A DNA stretch of 64,000 nt, taken from assembly GCA_965220715.1 (NCBI GenBank), contig OZ244843.1, positions 4,712,001-4,776,000 on the forward strand, written 5' to 3'. Within the stretch, counting starts at the first letter, position 1; each line of letters opens with the position of its first letter. The notes under the pieces are model-generated. The model was not told the DNA's origin and made no database searches. It saw only the letters and a program-made list of their open reading frames with translations. This DNA is from Bin5 sp965220715 (GTDB lineage: Bacteria; Chloroflexota; Anaerolineae; Caldilineales; Caldilineaceae). Below, piece by piece: positions 32,406 through 41,537 of the stretch. Position numbers and translations under genes: made by a program.

Positions 32406-34175
32406 GTGACAACACAACCTGTCCGAAAATCGCGTTGGTTCGCATATGGACTTCCCCTCCTTCTTCTGCTGGGGTTGCTCCTCCAGGCCTGTATGCCGGC
32501 AGCCGCGCCTGCTGCCCAGGAGCAGTCATCAGCGGAAGCAGTTGGAGCAGCCAACGTTAACGTATATGGTGAGGAATTGCCGGCTGACGCCCGGCCCTAT
32601 GATGAACAGGTCTATCGGGAAGCGTATGACATTAACCAGAGCGCCTCCACTTTCGATTTCTCGGTGGCGGTCTACAATCGGTACTGCCTATCCGATCTGT
32701 TTCAGGATACCTTGGTCTCCCTCGACAAGGACTTTAATGTGATTCCCGCCGCCGCTGAAAGCTGGGACGTTTCCGAAGATGGCAAGATCTGGACTTTCCA
32801 CCTGCGGCCGGGCCAGGTCTGGAGCGACGGCACTCCTTTGACAGCCTATGATTACGAGGCCACCTTCCGTCTTACCGCTACCCCGGAACATGGCTGGGAC
32901 TTCTCCTGGTTCTACAGCTTCCTGGCTGATGGCGGCATCAAGAACTGGAGCAAGATCATCGCCGGCGAGTTGCCGCCCGAAGAACTGGGTGTGCGCGCGG
33001 TGGATGACCTGACCCTCGAAGTCGAGACGGAGGATGTCTTCCCGCCTTTGCCCGGGGTGATGAAGTTCGCGTTCACTCTGCAAAAGAAGGCCCTCGAAGA
33101 GCACGGCCCCTTCTACAACAGCAGCCTGGAAACCTCCGTTTCCTCCGGCCCCTTCGTCCTGGCCGAATTCGATCCTGGCAACAAGATCGTCGTCGAAGCC
33201 AACCCGACCTACAAAGGGTTCCGCCCCCCTCTGTTGAAGCGTATCGAATGCCACTTCATGGATCCCAGCACCTTCTTTGCAGCCTACCAGAACGGCGACA
33301 TCGACAAGGTGCCCAACAGCGCGCTGACACCGGCAGACTTTGAACTGATCCTGCGCGATGAGGCCATGACCGGCAACTACTTGCGCCACTTCGGCGATTT
33401 CCGCACCGACTATCTGCTGTTCGACACCTTCACCGAACCCTTCAGCAATCTGGACGTTCGCAAAGCCTTCGCCCACGCGGTTGACCGCGAAAGCATAGTT
33501 GCCAGCGTCTATGGCGAGATCAAGGCGATGCCCGCCTATTCGATGCTGATGCCTGGCTACCCCTCTTCCGACACCGAGGGCACGCTGAGAGAGTATCAAA
33601 ACTACGATTGCGACCTGGCCAACGAGCATTTGGCCGCGGCCGGCTATCCCGGCGGCGAGGGTTTCCCCGATCTGGTAATGTTGCTGCGCGGCGAGGCGCC
33701 GGCCATGGCAGCTGTCTATCAGGGTGTTGCCGCCTCCATCACCCAGTGCCTGAACATCAACCTCGAAATCTCCAACGTAGACCGCAAAATCTATATGGAT
33801 GCGCTGAATGCCAAGCCTACCCAACTGACATTCGGCGCCGTAGACTACGGCATGGACTTCCTTGACCCGGCCAACCTGCTGGGCAACGTCTGGAAATCCG
33901 GCGGCCGGCACTCCTGGAAAAACGATGAGTTCGACGCTCTGGTCACCGAGGCCGCCGGCATGGTTGGGAATCCGGAGCTTCGCGACCAGATGTTCCGCGA
34001 TGCAGAACGCGTTCTGTTGGATGACGTCGGCGGCATCTTCATCGCCCATCGTTGGGCTGGAGACTTGATGCAGTCGTGGGTTCAGGGCTCAATCCGCAAC
34101 CCCGACTCCCAGGGCATCACCGGCTGGCACTGGGGCAATGACCAGGACATCTCGCTTATCTATATAACCGAGTAG
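32406..34175 (+). CDS. ABC transporter substrate-binding lipoprotein, family 5 (peptide/oligosaccharide)
   Basis: A 589-residue extracytoplasmic binding protein. The GTG start has a good ribosome-binding site; the signal peptide (WFAYGLPLLLLLGLLLQAC) ends at a lipobox with Cys about 29. The mature protein has the SBP_bac_5 pattern: AAESWDVSEDGKIWTFHLRP, VWSDGTPLTAYDYEATF, and FSNLDVRKAFAHAVDRESIV. Such proteins bind peptides, nickel, or plant-type oligosaccharides. It is followed by two DppB/DppC-type permeases but no ATPase genes, so ATPases must be encoded elsewhere. Confidence 0.9.
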   Translation: MTTQPVRKSRWFAYGLPLLLLLGLLLQACMPAAAPAAQEQSSAEAVGAANVNVYGEELPADARPYDEQVYREAYDINQSASTFDFSVAVYNRYCLSDLFQDTLVSLDKDFNVIPAAAESWDVSEDGKIWTFHLRPGQVWSDGTPLTAYDYEATFRLTATPEHGWDFSWFYSFLADGGIKNWSKIIAGELPPEELGVRAVDDLTLEVETEDVFPPLPGVMKFAFTLQKKALEEHGPFYNSSLETSVSSGPFVLAEFDPGNKIVVEANPTYKGFRPPLLKRIECHFMDPSTFFAAYQNGDIDKVPNSALTPADFELILRDEAMTGNYLRHFGDFRTDYLLFDTFTEPFSNLDVRKAFAHAVDRESIVASVYGEIKAMPAYSMLMPGYPSSDTEGTLREYQNYDCDLANEHLAAAGYPGGEGFPDLVMLLRGEAPAMAAVYQGVAASITQCLNINLEISNVDRKIYMDALNAKPTQLTFGAVDYGMDFLDPANLLGNVWKSGGRHSWKNDEFDALVTEAAGMVGNPELRDQMFRDAERVLLDDVGGIFIAHRWAGDLMQSWVQGSIRNPDSQGITGWHWGNDQDISLIYITE

Positions 34176-34220
34176 CGTTTCGCCGGCATGTCCTTGACAA
34201 GCAAGTTGCGATGGAGCGGG

Positions 34221-34248
34221 GCGGGAGGCCACATTAGTGGCCTCCCGC
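34221..34248. other. Perfect 12-bp intergenic hairpin after the binding-protein gene
   Basis: GCGGGAGGCCAC (34221-34232) and GTGGCCTCCCGC (34237-34248) form a perfect stem with an ATTA loop and no T-run. It lies between the binding-protein and permease genes. Such hairpins commonly protect the upstream mRNA and give the binding protein higher expression than the membrane subunits. Confidence 0.75.
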
Positions 34249-34275
34249 TCCCGTATCGCGTTCTCAGGCAACTCT

Positions 34276-35247
34276 ATGGCACGTTACATTTTAGGACGAA
34301 TCCTCTCGTTGATTCTTGTCCTGTTTATTGTCTCCGTTGTCACCTTCTTCCTCATGCACCAGGTGCCCGGCGGCCCCTTTGACGAAACCAAAGGCCCCCT
34401 GCCGCCAGCTGCCAAAGCAAATATCCTGCGCAAGTACGGGCTCGACAAACCGATCCACATCCAATACCTGTACTACATGAAGAATGTAGTCCTGCACTTC
34501 GATTTCGGCATCCCCTACCAGCAGCCGACCACCACCGTGACCGCTCTGATTGCAAAAAGCTGGAAGGTGACCGCGCAGGTGGGACTGATGACTGTATTGC
34601 TGGCGTTCGGCCTGGGAATCACATTGGGAATCTTTGCCGCCTATCACCAGAACTCCTGGATCGACAACATTACAACCTTTATCGCCATGCTGGGGATCAC
34701 AGTGCCCAGCTTTGTGGTGGCGATGTGGTTCATACTCTTCTTTGCCGTGCGACTCAAATGGCTGCCGATGGGCGGGTGGAATGCATCCGAATCCTGTCTG
34801 ATTGGCAGCTCCTACATCTGTACCGACTGGATCCTGCCGGTCGTTGCTTATGCGCTCGGCCCTTTGGCAATCGTCGCCCGCTATACTCGCTCCAGCGTCG
34901 TGGATGTCATGCGCCAGGACTTTACTCGTACAGCCAAAGCCAAAGGACTAGGCACACGAGCAGTAATGCTCCGGCATATCCTGCGCAATGCGCTGATTCC
35001 TATGGTGACTGCACTTGGCGTCATCGTTCCCAATCTGCTGACGGGCAGCATCTTTATCGAAGCAGTATTCCGCATCAACGGCCTGGGCAAGTTTTTCGTT
35101 ACCAGCATTTTCAATCGTGATTATCCCATGATTATGGCCCTCTTTCTGCTCATCGCCTTTCTGTGGAGCCTTACCTACCTCTTTACCGACATTCTCTATA
35201 CCTGGGTCGATCCACGCGTGCGACTGGGCGCAGAGGGAGGAGCGTAG
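34276..35247 (+). CDS. ABC transporter permease, DppB/OppB-like
   Basis: A 323-residue inner-membrane permease with an N-terminal membrane segment (YILGRILSLILVLFIVSVV) and about five more. The DppB pattern TFFLMHQVPGGPFD and the cytoplasmic loop RQDFTRTAKAKGLGTRAV (EAA-like, residues about 217-234) are typical of the peptide/nickel/oligosaccharide class. It starts with ATG at 34276; its TAG shares a base with the GTG of the next permease gene, so the two are coupled. Confidence 0.9.
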   Translation: MARYILGRILSLILVLFIVSVVTFFLMHQVPGGPFDETKGPLPPAAKANILRKYGLDKPIHIQYLYYMKNVVLHFDFGIPYQQPTTTVTALIAKSWKVTAQVGLMTVLLAFGLGITLGIFAAYHQNSWIDNITTFIAMLGITVPSFVVAMWFILFFAVRLKWLPMGGWNASESCLIGSSYICTDWILPVVAYALGPLAIVARYTRSSVVDVMRQDFTRTAKAKGLGTRAVMLRHILRNALIPMVTALGVIVPNLLTGSIFIEAVFRINGLGKFFVTSIFNRDYPMIMALFLLIAFLWSLTYLFTDILYTWVDPRVRLGAEGGA

Positions 35248-36149
35248 TGACCGCCAGGGCCGCGAAGCGCTTAGACGTAGCGCCAACAGGCTTGGACCGC
35301 CACCGAACTCTCTGGCATGACGCGGCCCGAAGGTTCCTGCGAAACCGGCTGGCCGTACTCGGTCTGACAATCGTCCTGATCTTTCTGTTTCTGGCGTTAT
35401 TCGCCGACCTCGTCGCCCCCTATCCCTACGACAGGGTGTATTTCGACCGCGTGCTGCGCTTTCCTTTGGACCTGCCGGGCCACCCACTTGGCACGGACGA
35501 AGTGGGCCGCGACTACCTGAGCCGTCTGATTTACGGCGCCCGCACCTCCATGACCGTCGGCATCTCCGTGCAGATGGTCGCTTTCCTGATCGGAGTTCCG
35601 TTAGGTAGCCTGGCCGGGTATGTGGGAGGCCGCACCGATTTCATCATCTCCCGTTTCATCGACATCATGACCGCCTTCCCCGGCCTGATGTTTTCCATTC
35701 TGATCATTTCCGTCTGGGGAGGCGGCATCGCGAAGGTAATTTTCGCCCTCAGCATCACCAGTTGGATCGGCATCGCCCGCCTGACGCGGGGGCAGATACT
35801 CTCGCTGCGAGAGAAGGAGTATGTCGAGGCCGCTCGCGGCCTGGGTGCGAGTCGAAATCGCATCATTCTGCGCCACCTGCTTCCAAACGCCTTGACACCG
35901 ATTCTAGTGGCGATAAGTTTCGGCATCCCCGCGGCCATCTTCGGCGAGGCCGGCCTGAGCTTCCTCGGCATCGGCATCAACGATCCCATCCCCAGTTGGG
36001 GAAAAATGGTTGGCGTCAGCAATGCGTATGTTCGTGTATACTGGCATCTGGCCCTCTTTCCCACGATTGCCGTAGCCCTGGCCATGCTCGGCTTTTCGTT
36101 CGTCGGCGACGGATTGCGGGACGCGCTCGACCCAAAGATGATCGAGTAA
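35247..36149 (+). CDS. ABC transporter permease, DppC/OppC-like
   Basis: A 300-residue inner-membrane permease, partner of the DppB-like protein. It shows the N-terminal DppC pattern (DAARRFLRNRLAVLGLTIV), the segment HPLGTDEVGRDYLSRLIYG, and the EAA loop LREKEYVEAARGLGASRN. The GTG at 35247 overlaps the TAG of the preceding gene by one base and has a ggaggag ribosome-binding site. No ATPase genes follow; the next gene encodes a cytochrome. Confidence 0.9.
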   Translation: MTARAAKRLDVAPTGLDRHRTLWHDAARRFLRNRLAVLGLTIVLIFLFLALFADLVAPYPYDRVYFDRVLRFPLDLPGHPLGTDEVGRDYLSRLIYGARTSMTVGISVQMVAFLIGVPLGSLAGYVGGRTDFIISRFIDIMTAFPGLMFSILIISVWGGGIAKVIFALSITSWIGIARLTRGQILSLREKEYVEAARGLGASRNRIILRHLLPNALTPILVAISFGIPAAIFGEAGLSFLGIGINDPIPSWGKMVGVSNAYVRVYWHLALFPTIAVALAMLGFSFVGDGLRDALDPKMIE

Positions 36150-36249
36150 GACGTCCGATAGTCAACTGTTTCTCATTTTCGCGCCTGCTTGTAGCAGGCG
36201 GCTGATAGCGATAAGCTGGCAACGAAGAACTAGCAGGGGAGCCGGGAAT

Positions 36250-36747
36250 ATGGTACAGAGGACAAGGAACATTACCCGCTTCAGCACCCGTTTTGTGCCG
36301 ATCATGGCTGTCCTCCTGTTGCTCCTTGCTCTGCCAGCAGGATGCGGACGAGGCGATGAGGAAAACGTTTCGGGCGAAGAAGCTGCCAGCGACCGCAACG
36401 TCGTGGCAACAATGCCGGCGGCCCGCTTTGACCAACCGACGCCGGTCACAGATTTGAAAGATGCGAGCGAAGCGGACAAGCAGGAGGATGAAGAGGACGA
36501 AGAAGAGGCACCGGACATTGCGACAGGAAAGTTTGTCTACGGCAACCGCTGCGTCGAGTGCCACGGCGAAGGCGCTTCAGGAACAGATCAGGCGTCATCT
36601 CTCGTAGGGCTGACCTTGGACGAAGACGAGTTCGAAGATCTGATACGCACAGGCGGCGAACTTGGGCCCGATCACCTGTTTGGCTCGACAAAGGTCAGCC
36701 CGGACGGACTCAGTTCGGTCTACGCCTATTTGACATCACTCGAGTAA
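36250..36747 (+). CDS. Lipoprotein c-type cytochrome
   Basis: A 165-residue protein with a lipoprotein signal (MAVLLLLLALPAGC, Cys32), a very acidic linker (about 66-88, with EDEEDEEEAPD), and a small cytochrome c domain with CVECH (C101, C104, H105). The C-terminal part contains GPDHLFGSTKVSPDGLSSVY but no Met where the sixth haem ligand is normally found; H136 of GPDHLFG might replace it, or the site is open. Anchored outside the membrane, it would carry electrons at low potential. Its 3' end overlaps the convergent ferredoxin gene by 22 bp. Confidence 0.82.
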   Translation: MVQRTRNITRFSTRFVPIMAVLLLLLALPAGCGRGDEENVSGEEAASDRNVVATMPAARFDQPTPVTDLKDASEADKQEDEEDEEEAPDIATGKFVYGNRCVECHGEGASGTDQASSLVGLTLDEDEFEDLIRTGGELGPDHLFGSTKVSPDGLSSVYAYLTSLE

Positions 36748-37076
36748 ACATTTTCTTGTAGGCGATGGTAGACCGCTTCCTCCACTGGTCTGCCATCGCG
36801 CAGATGCTCCTCGACAATTCTGTCCAACAGGGCTTCATCAACCTGGCAGTACCAGATACCTTCAGGGTAAACGACAAGGACCGGTCCGCTGTGGCAAACG
36901 CCCAGACAGGGTGTAATCCCCCGCTTTATGCGCCGGGGATTGTCGTATTGTCCCAGATCGCCCAACTTGCGGGCCAACAGCGCGTAGATCCGGTTCGCCT
37001 TGCCTTCCGGATCGCAGAACGGCCCTGAACAGACGAAAACGTGACGCGCGTAAGGCGCCATCTCCGGCACATCCAC
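36726..37076 (-). CDS. [2Fe-2S] ferredoxin of the thioredoxin-like type
   Basis: A 116-residue protein with the four cysteines of thioredoxin-fold [2Fe-2S] ferredoxins: C16 and C21 (VFVCSGPFCD), C57 and C61 (PCLGVCHSGP). The segment VVYPEGIWYCQVDEALLDRI is also typical. It is the last gene of the cobalamin operon, 118 bp after pduO, and might supply electrons for reducing cob(II)alamin before adenosylation; that role is inferred from position. The 3' end overlaps the cytochrome gene on the other strand. Confidence 0.82.
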   Translation of the reverse strand: MDVPEMAPYARHVFVCSGPFCDPEGKANRIYALLARKLGDLGQYDNPRRIKRGITPCLGVCHSGPVLVVYPEGIWYCQVDEALLDRIVEEHLRDGRPVEEAVYHRLQENVYSSDVK

Positions 37077-37194
37077 TTGCTACTCTCCCTTCATTTTCCC
37101 AGCCCGATGCCCGCGCAAGGCAGAGCATGGACCAGGTGTCAACAGCTTCAGACCCGATTCTCTTCCGCCGTGCTTGCGGCGGCTCCGCTCTCGC

Positions 37195-37758
37195 CTATGC
37201 CGCCGGGTCCCAAAGAGGCTCCGCCACACCCTTGGAATGATTCTCGAAGCGAGACATGACAAACAGCGCGTCGGACAGACGATTCAGATAGCGCACCGCC
37301 TGCGGGCTGATCTTCTCCTCCTTGGCCAGAGAAGTAGCCTCCCTCTCCGCCCGCCGGCACACTGTTCGCGCGACGTGCAGATGGGATGCGCCGGGGGAGC
37401 CGCCGGGTAGAATGAAGTTCTCCAAGGTCCCTACGATGGGCGTCAACTCGTCGATCAACTCCTCCAGACGGTCCACGTGGCGCTGCTCAATCTGTGGGGG
37501 AGTGTAGCGTACCTTATCTTCTTCCAAAAAGCACAGATCCGACCCCAGATGGAATAGTTCATTCTGAATCTCGCGCAGCGTCTTCTGCAAACGCTCACAC
37601 AGGCCGCTGGACAGCGCAACGCCGATGTACGAATTCAACTCGTCAACCGTCCCGTACACCTGGACGCGCAACGAATCCTTGGCGACGCGTTGCCCGCCGC
37701 CCAGTGCAGTTGTGCCGTCGTCACCGCCGCGCGTATAGATCTTCGTCAGCCTTGGCAT
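37195..37758 (-). CDS. pduO: Cob(I)alamin adenosyltransferase, PduO type
   Basis: A 187-residue ATP:cob(I)alamin adenosyltransferase that attaches the 5'-deoxyadenosyl group to cobalt. The ATP-binding N-terminus is intact (YTRGGDDGTTALGGGQRV, residues 8-25), followed by VYGTVDELNSYIG, the segment LPGGSPGASHLHVART, RRAEREA, and YLNRLSDALFV near the C-terminus. Its start overlaps the end of the ABC ATPase gene by 38 bp, so expression is coupled. Sits in the operon behind the cobalamin riboswitch. Confidence 0.92.
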   Translation of the reverse strand: MPRLTKIYTRGGDDGTTALGGGQRVAKDSLRVQVYGTVDELNSYIGVALSSGLCERLQKTLREIQNELFHLGSDLCFLEEDKVRYTPPQIEQRHVDRLEELIDELTPIVGTLENFILPGGSPGASHLHVARTVCRRAEREATSLAKEEKISPQAVRYLNRLSDALFVMSRFENHSKGVAEPLWDPAA

Positions 37759-38836
37759 CAGTTTCTCCTCCGGCGCCGCCGCGGCGCAGGTATGTTGTCA
37801 GAGCGTCCAACGTAGGAAATGAATCCTCTCGTCCTCCAATGTCCAGTCTATAGACTAGTCCGCCGTCCTTCATTCGCACTGAAATGGCGCCGACTATGGA
37901 CTCTCGAGAAGCGGAACCCGAGGAGTGGGAAGAGGGACTCTCCCTCTCTCCTTCTTTCTCCACCGCATATCCAATTCGCTCCAGAGCGCGCCGCGTCCAA
38001 AAGGCCGCAACCCCATCGCCGTGCAGGAGCAGCCGCCCACAGGTCTCCTGCCGCGTGTGAAAGGAGCCGCGTTCCCGGTCGAATGTCACTCCTTCGGCGG
38101 AAAATACGCGTTCGAACGCGCCGTTGAGGACCAGATCCTCGGGCGCCCCGTCTAAGAGTTCGCCGTCCGCCGACAGCAGCCATAGACGGTCCGCGTTGCG
38201 CAAGGCCAGGTCCAGATCATGCGTGGAAAGCAAGATCGCCTGGTCGTTCTCGTTGGCCAGCCGCCGCAACAGGTCCATCACCTCAACTCGCCGCGGCAGG
38301 TCGAGAAATGCGGTCGGCTCGTCCAGCAGCATCACCCGCGGCTGCTGCGCCAGCGCGCGGGCAATAAAAACCTTCTGGCGTTCGCCGTCACTCATCTCAA
38401 CAATCAGTCGATCGGCCAGATCCTGGGCGCGAACTGCACGCAATGCCCACTGCACAATGCGCTGATCCTGCTCGTTCAGCGTCCCGGTCCAGCCGGTGTA
38501 GGGATGTCGTCCCAGGCCTACCAGCCCGTATCCTGACATCGCGCCCACGTCAACTCGCTCAGTCAGCACGATGCTGAGGCGACGAGCTAGCTGGCCGGGC
38601 CGCAGGTCCTCGAGGGGCCGATCATCCAGCCAGATCTGCCCGGACAGAGAGGGTTGCAACCGGGCCAACGTGCGCATCAGCGTTGACTTTCCGGCTCCGT
38701 TCGGCCCCAGCAGACAGACCAATTCTCCAGGCCGCAACGAGAAATTAAGTTCGCTCGCGATGACAACGGCAGCTCTGCGCGCGCGGCGATACCCTATCGA
38801 GAGGGCATCGGTTCGCAAAACAGTCCCATCCGTCAT
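37721..38836 (-). CDS. btuD: ABC transporter ATPase for cobalamin/corrinoid (BtuD/FecE-like) with C-terminal extension
   Basis: A 371-residue protein. Residues 1-255 form the FecE/BtuD-type ATPase: Walker A GPNGAGKST (about 41-49), signature MSDGERQKVFIARALAQ, Walker B VMLLDEPTAFLD and the switch His in STHDLDLAL. The remaining 115 residues form an extra domain with no counterpart in E. coli BtuD; it includes GRLLLHGDGVAAFWTRRALE and VYRLDIGGREDSFPTLDAL, with a Ser-rich stretch between. The ATG at 38836 lies 13 bp after the permease stop. The extension overlaps the pduO start. Confidence 0.85.
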   Translation of the reverse strand: MTDGTVLRTDALSIGYRRARRAAVVIASELNFSLRPGELVCLLGPNGAGKSTLMRTLARLQPSLSGQIWLDDRPLEDLRPGQLARRLSIVLTERVDVGAMSGYGLVGLGRHPYTGWTGTLNEQDQRIVQWALRAVRAQDLADRLIVEMSDGERQKVFIARALAQQPRVMLLDEPTAFLDLPRRVEVMDLLRRLANENDQAILLSTHDLDLALRNADRLWLLSADGELLDGAPEDLVLNGAFERVFSAEGVTFDRERGSFHTRQETCGRLLLHGDGVAAFWTRRALERIGYAVEKEGERESPSSHSSGSASRESIVGAISVRMKDGGLVYRLDIGGREDSFPTLDALTTYLRRGGAGGETDAKADEDLYARR

Positions 38837-38849
38837 CCCTATACCCCTG

Positions 38850-39974
38850 TCAGCCGGCAAAAGCCTCTCGTAAATTGCGCTGGCGCAGGATCACCCAGAT
38901 CACAACCGGGGCCCCCAGCAGCGCCGTCACCGCATTCAAAGGCAAGGTCAGTTGACTGCCCGGCAGCCCGGCGATGATATCCGCGCCGAGGGCCAGAGTA
39001 GCGCCCATGAATGAGACCGCGGGCAAAAGCAACCGGTGATCCGACGTGTGCAGGAGACTGCGGCACAGGTGAGGCACAGCAATCCCCAGAAAGCCAATCG
39101 GCCCGCAGAATGCGGTGACAACGCCGGCCAACACCGCCGACGAGCCGATCACCCCGAGTCGCACCCGGCCAACATTCAGTCCCAGAGAAAGGGCGTAGGT
39201 CTCGCCCAAAAGCAGCGCATTCAACGGTTTCATCAACAGATGGCCGCCCGCCAGCCCCAACACAATCGCCGGCGCCATCACTTGGAGTTGCCGCCAGGTG
39301 ACTCCACCGAAAGAGCCGAATGTCCACGAGATGTAGGCCTGAATGCGCTCAGCTACACTGAAATAGATCAGCACACTGACCAGCGCGCTGGTCGTATACC
39401 CGAACATCAGCCCCAGGATGAGTATCGTCATGCCGCTCTGCACTTTTCGGGCTACCGACATCACAAGCAGCAGCACCAGACCGGAGCCGGCTATTGCGGA
39501 CAGAGCCAGGCTGGTATCACCCGCCAGACTGATCCCCGCCAGAAGGGAAGTGCTGCCCCCCAGGCCCACGGCCACGCCTGCCAGCAGCACCGTCAAAGCC
39601 ACCCCCAGGCTGGCGCCGGAACTGATTCCCAGCACAAACGGCCCGGCAAGCGGGTTGCGAAACAGGGTCTGCATCTGCAATCCACTGACAGAGAGCGCGG
39701 CCCCGGCCAACATCGCAGTCAGCGCCTTGGGCAGGCGAAACTTCAGCACAATTGTTGCCCAGGCCGGCTTGGAGGCATCCCCACCCAGTAGCACTGCCAC
39801 AATCTCGTCGATAGGGATGCGAACGGAGCCAACCGCCAAACTCAACAGGAAGACCGCCAGCGCGATGAGAGCCAACCCTGCCAACAGCAGGCCGGGCGCC
39901 AGGACATAGCCCCGCGTCAGCGATGAGTGTGTGCCAAATTCAGCTGTTGCCGGGGAAACCTTCCCTCTATTCAT
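38850..39974 (-). CDS. btuC: FecCD/BtuC-type permease for cobalamin/corrinoid
   Basis: A 374-residue inner-membrane permease with about ten membrane segments and family signatures: RLPKALTAMLAGAALSVSGL (gate region, near 80-99), NPLAGPFVLGISSGASLG, and GPIGFLGIAVPHLCRSL. Transports iron-siderophores, haem or cobalamin; the riboswitch and neighbours point to cobalamin or cobinamide. Its ATG overlaps the 3' end of cobU by 8 bp. Confidence 0.88.
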   Translation of the reverse strand: MNRGKVSPATAEFGTHSSLTRGYVLAPGLLLAGLALIALAVFLLSLAVGSVRIPIDEIVAVLLGGDASKPAWATIVLKFRLPKALTAMLAGAALSVSGLQMQTLFRNPLAGPFVLGISSGASLGVALTVLLAGVAVGLGGSTSLLAGISLAGDTSLALSAIAGSGLVLLLVMSVARKVQSGMTILILGLMFGYTTSALVSVLIYFSVAERIQAYISWTFGSFGGVTWRQLQVMAPAIVLGLAGGHLLMKPLNALLLGETYALSLGLNVGRVRLGVIGSSAVLAGVVTAFCGPIGFLGIAVPHLCRSLLHTSDHRLLLPAVSFMGATLALGADIIAGLPGSQLTLPLNAVTALLGAPVVIWVILRQRNLREAFAG

Positions 39975-40584
39975 CTCTCACCGTGGCCTCGTTCGCATTT
40001 GACCCGATCTGGGCGGAGCCTTGTCGTTCCGGTTCCTCGCCCTTCAATAAGAGAGCAAGTCCTGCCACCATCAAGACTGCCCTGTCGGCGGCTGCGGCCA
40101 ATGTCTGGTTCGCCTGACCCACCAGGTCCCGGAAGGCCCGCCCCAGCGGGGTGAGGGGTGCCAGCCCGGTGCCCACCTCGTTCGAAACGATAATCATCCG
40201 GCTCGCGCTCGGCATCGCCCTTGCCGACTGTACGATCGCCGCTATTTCCTCGACCACGCTCTTCTGGACCGCATCGGCATAGGGATCGGGCCTGTCAACC
40301 ACCAAGTTCGACACCAGTAAAGTGATGCAGTCCACAATAATGGTTGCATATCCGTCCGGCTGTCGACCGATCGCCTGTCCGATGTTGTACGGCGCTTCCA
40401 GCGTGTGCCAGCCAGCCGGACGCTCCGCCCTATGTTTCTCTATGCGAAACCGCATCTCATCATCGCCGGGTTCGGCGGTCGCCACATAAAGCACTTTACC
40501 GCCCCCTCGGTCTCGGGCCATCCGCACTGCTTCTGCGCTCTTTCCACTGCGGGCGCCGCCGAGTATCAGTATCAGTTCCCCCAC
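39967..40584 (-). CDS. cobU: Adenosylcobinamide kinase/guanylyltransferase
   Basis: A 205-residue bifunctional enzyme that phosphorylates adenosylcobinamide and then transfers GMP, part of nucleotide-loop assembly. The P-loop is GGARSGKSAEA (8-18), followed by VATAEPGDDEM and the RIEKHRAERPAGWHTLEAP region with the conserved His that carries GMP (KHRAERP). The segment ISNEVGTGLAPLTPLGRAFRD is written IVSNEVGTGLAPLTP here, also typical. The last 20 residues are extended and acidic. Located between btuC and cobS. Confidence 0.9.
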   Translation of the reverse strand: MGELILILGGARSGKSAEAVRMARDRGGGKVLYVATAEPGDDEMRFRIEKHRAERPAGWHTLEAPYNIGQAIGRQPDGYATIIVDCITLLVSNLVVDRPDPYADAVQKSVVEEIAAIVQSARAMPSASRMIIVSNEVGTGLAPLTPLGRAFRDLVGQANQTLAAAADRAVLMVAGLALLLKGEEPERQGSAQIGSNANEATVRDE

Positions 40585-40714
40585 GAAATTCTATCCTTTT
40601 CCAGCGACCGAGTCAGCAGGGGCGCGAACGGCTCAACAATTTCATGCACTTATTTCTGTCCTGTGAACCTGAAGTGGTTCTGCGCTTCGCTCCCCTAGAC
40701 AGGGCAGATTGTAC

Positions 40715-41470
40715 CTACCCAGACCAGTACGCCGCCAACGTCACGATGCAGACCGTCTCCCCGACCTCACACAGCGCGCCATAGATATCGCCGGTCAGCC
40801 CTGGGATGCGCGCTAACGTGAATCGAATCAGCAGCCAGGCGCTGAGACCGACCGCGACAACAGCCGTAACCGTAGCCGCAATGCCTACATTCAGAGCAAG
40901 CGAAACGAGCGCCGCCGTCGAAATCACCGTCGCCCCAGCAGCTTGGGGCCAGCCGGCATTGTCCTTCATCTCCCGACCTAATCCTTCGGCACGGGCATAC
41001 GGGAAAAGTGCAATCGTCACACTCATCACCCCACGCCCCAGCAGCGGCGCGACGATTAGCGCTCCCGCCGCCCCAATGCCCCCGATCGCAGCGTACTTCA
41101 ACAACAGCAACGTCCCACCGGCAGCGACAGCAAACGCGCCGACGCGCGCGTCTCGCAGAATGCGCATACGATCCTCGGCCGTGCGTCCGCCCAGCAGGCC
41201 GTCGACCGCATCCAAAAGGCCGTCAAAATGCAGTGCGCCGCTGCACGCGATCCATACAGCCAGCAGAATTGCCGCCACCAGCGCCGTCGGGAAGATGGCC
41301 GATAGAAGCCAATGCAACCCGAACAGGAGCAGCCCGATCAGCAGGCCTACCAGCGGGAAGTAGGTGACGGATCTCCCCAACTCGTCTGGTGTAACCGTCC
41401 GGCGCAAGAACGGCGGCACGATTGTCAGAAACTGAAACGCTACCACAACTCCGGTCAGTATTGCTTTCAC
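40715..41470 (-). CDS. cobS: Adenosylcobinamide-GDP ribazoletransferase (cobalamin synthase)
   Basis: A 251-residue integral membrane enzyme that joins alpha-ribazole to adenosylcobinamide-GDP. It has the typical N-terminus (AFQFLTIVPP), the catalytic acidic motif HFDGLLDAVDGLLGGRTAEDRMRILRD region (D-x4-D at about residues 76-82), and five to six membrane segments. The GTG at 41470 is favoured because KAILTGVVVAFQFLT aligns with the natural start; a GTG at 41503 is an alternative. It follows the binding-protein gene and precedes cobU. Confidence 0.88.
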   Translation of the reverse strand: MKAILTGVVVAFQFLTIVPPFLRRTVTPDELGRSVTYFPLVGLLIGLLLFGLHWLLSAIFPTALVAAILLAVWIACSGALHFDGLLDAVDGLLGGRTAEDRMRILRDARVGAFAVAAGGTLLLLKYAAIGGIGAAGALIVAPLLGRGVMSVTIALFPYARAEGLGREMKDNAGWPQAAGATVISTAALVSLALNVGIAATVTAVVAVGLSAWLLIRFTLARIPGLTGDIYGALCEVGETVCIVTLAAYWSG

Positions 41471-41537
41471 AGAGCGACCGCGCCTCCCGCTGAGCTCCAC
41501 CACAGCCTGATAACAGTTGACCAGGGCGGAATCACGA

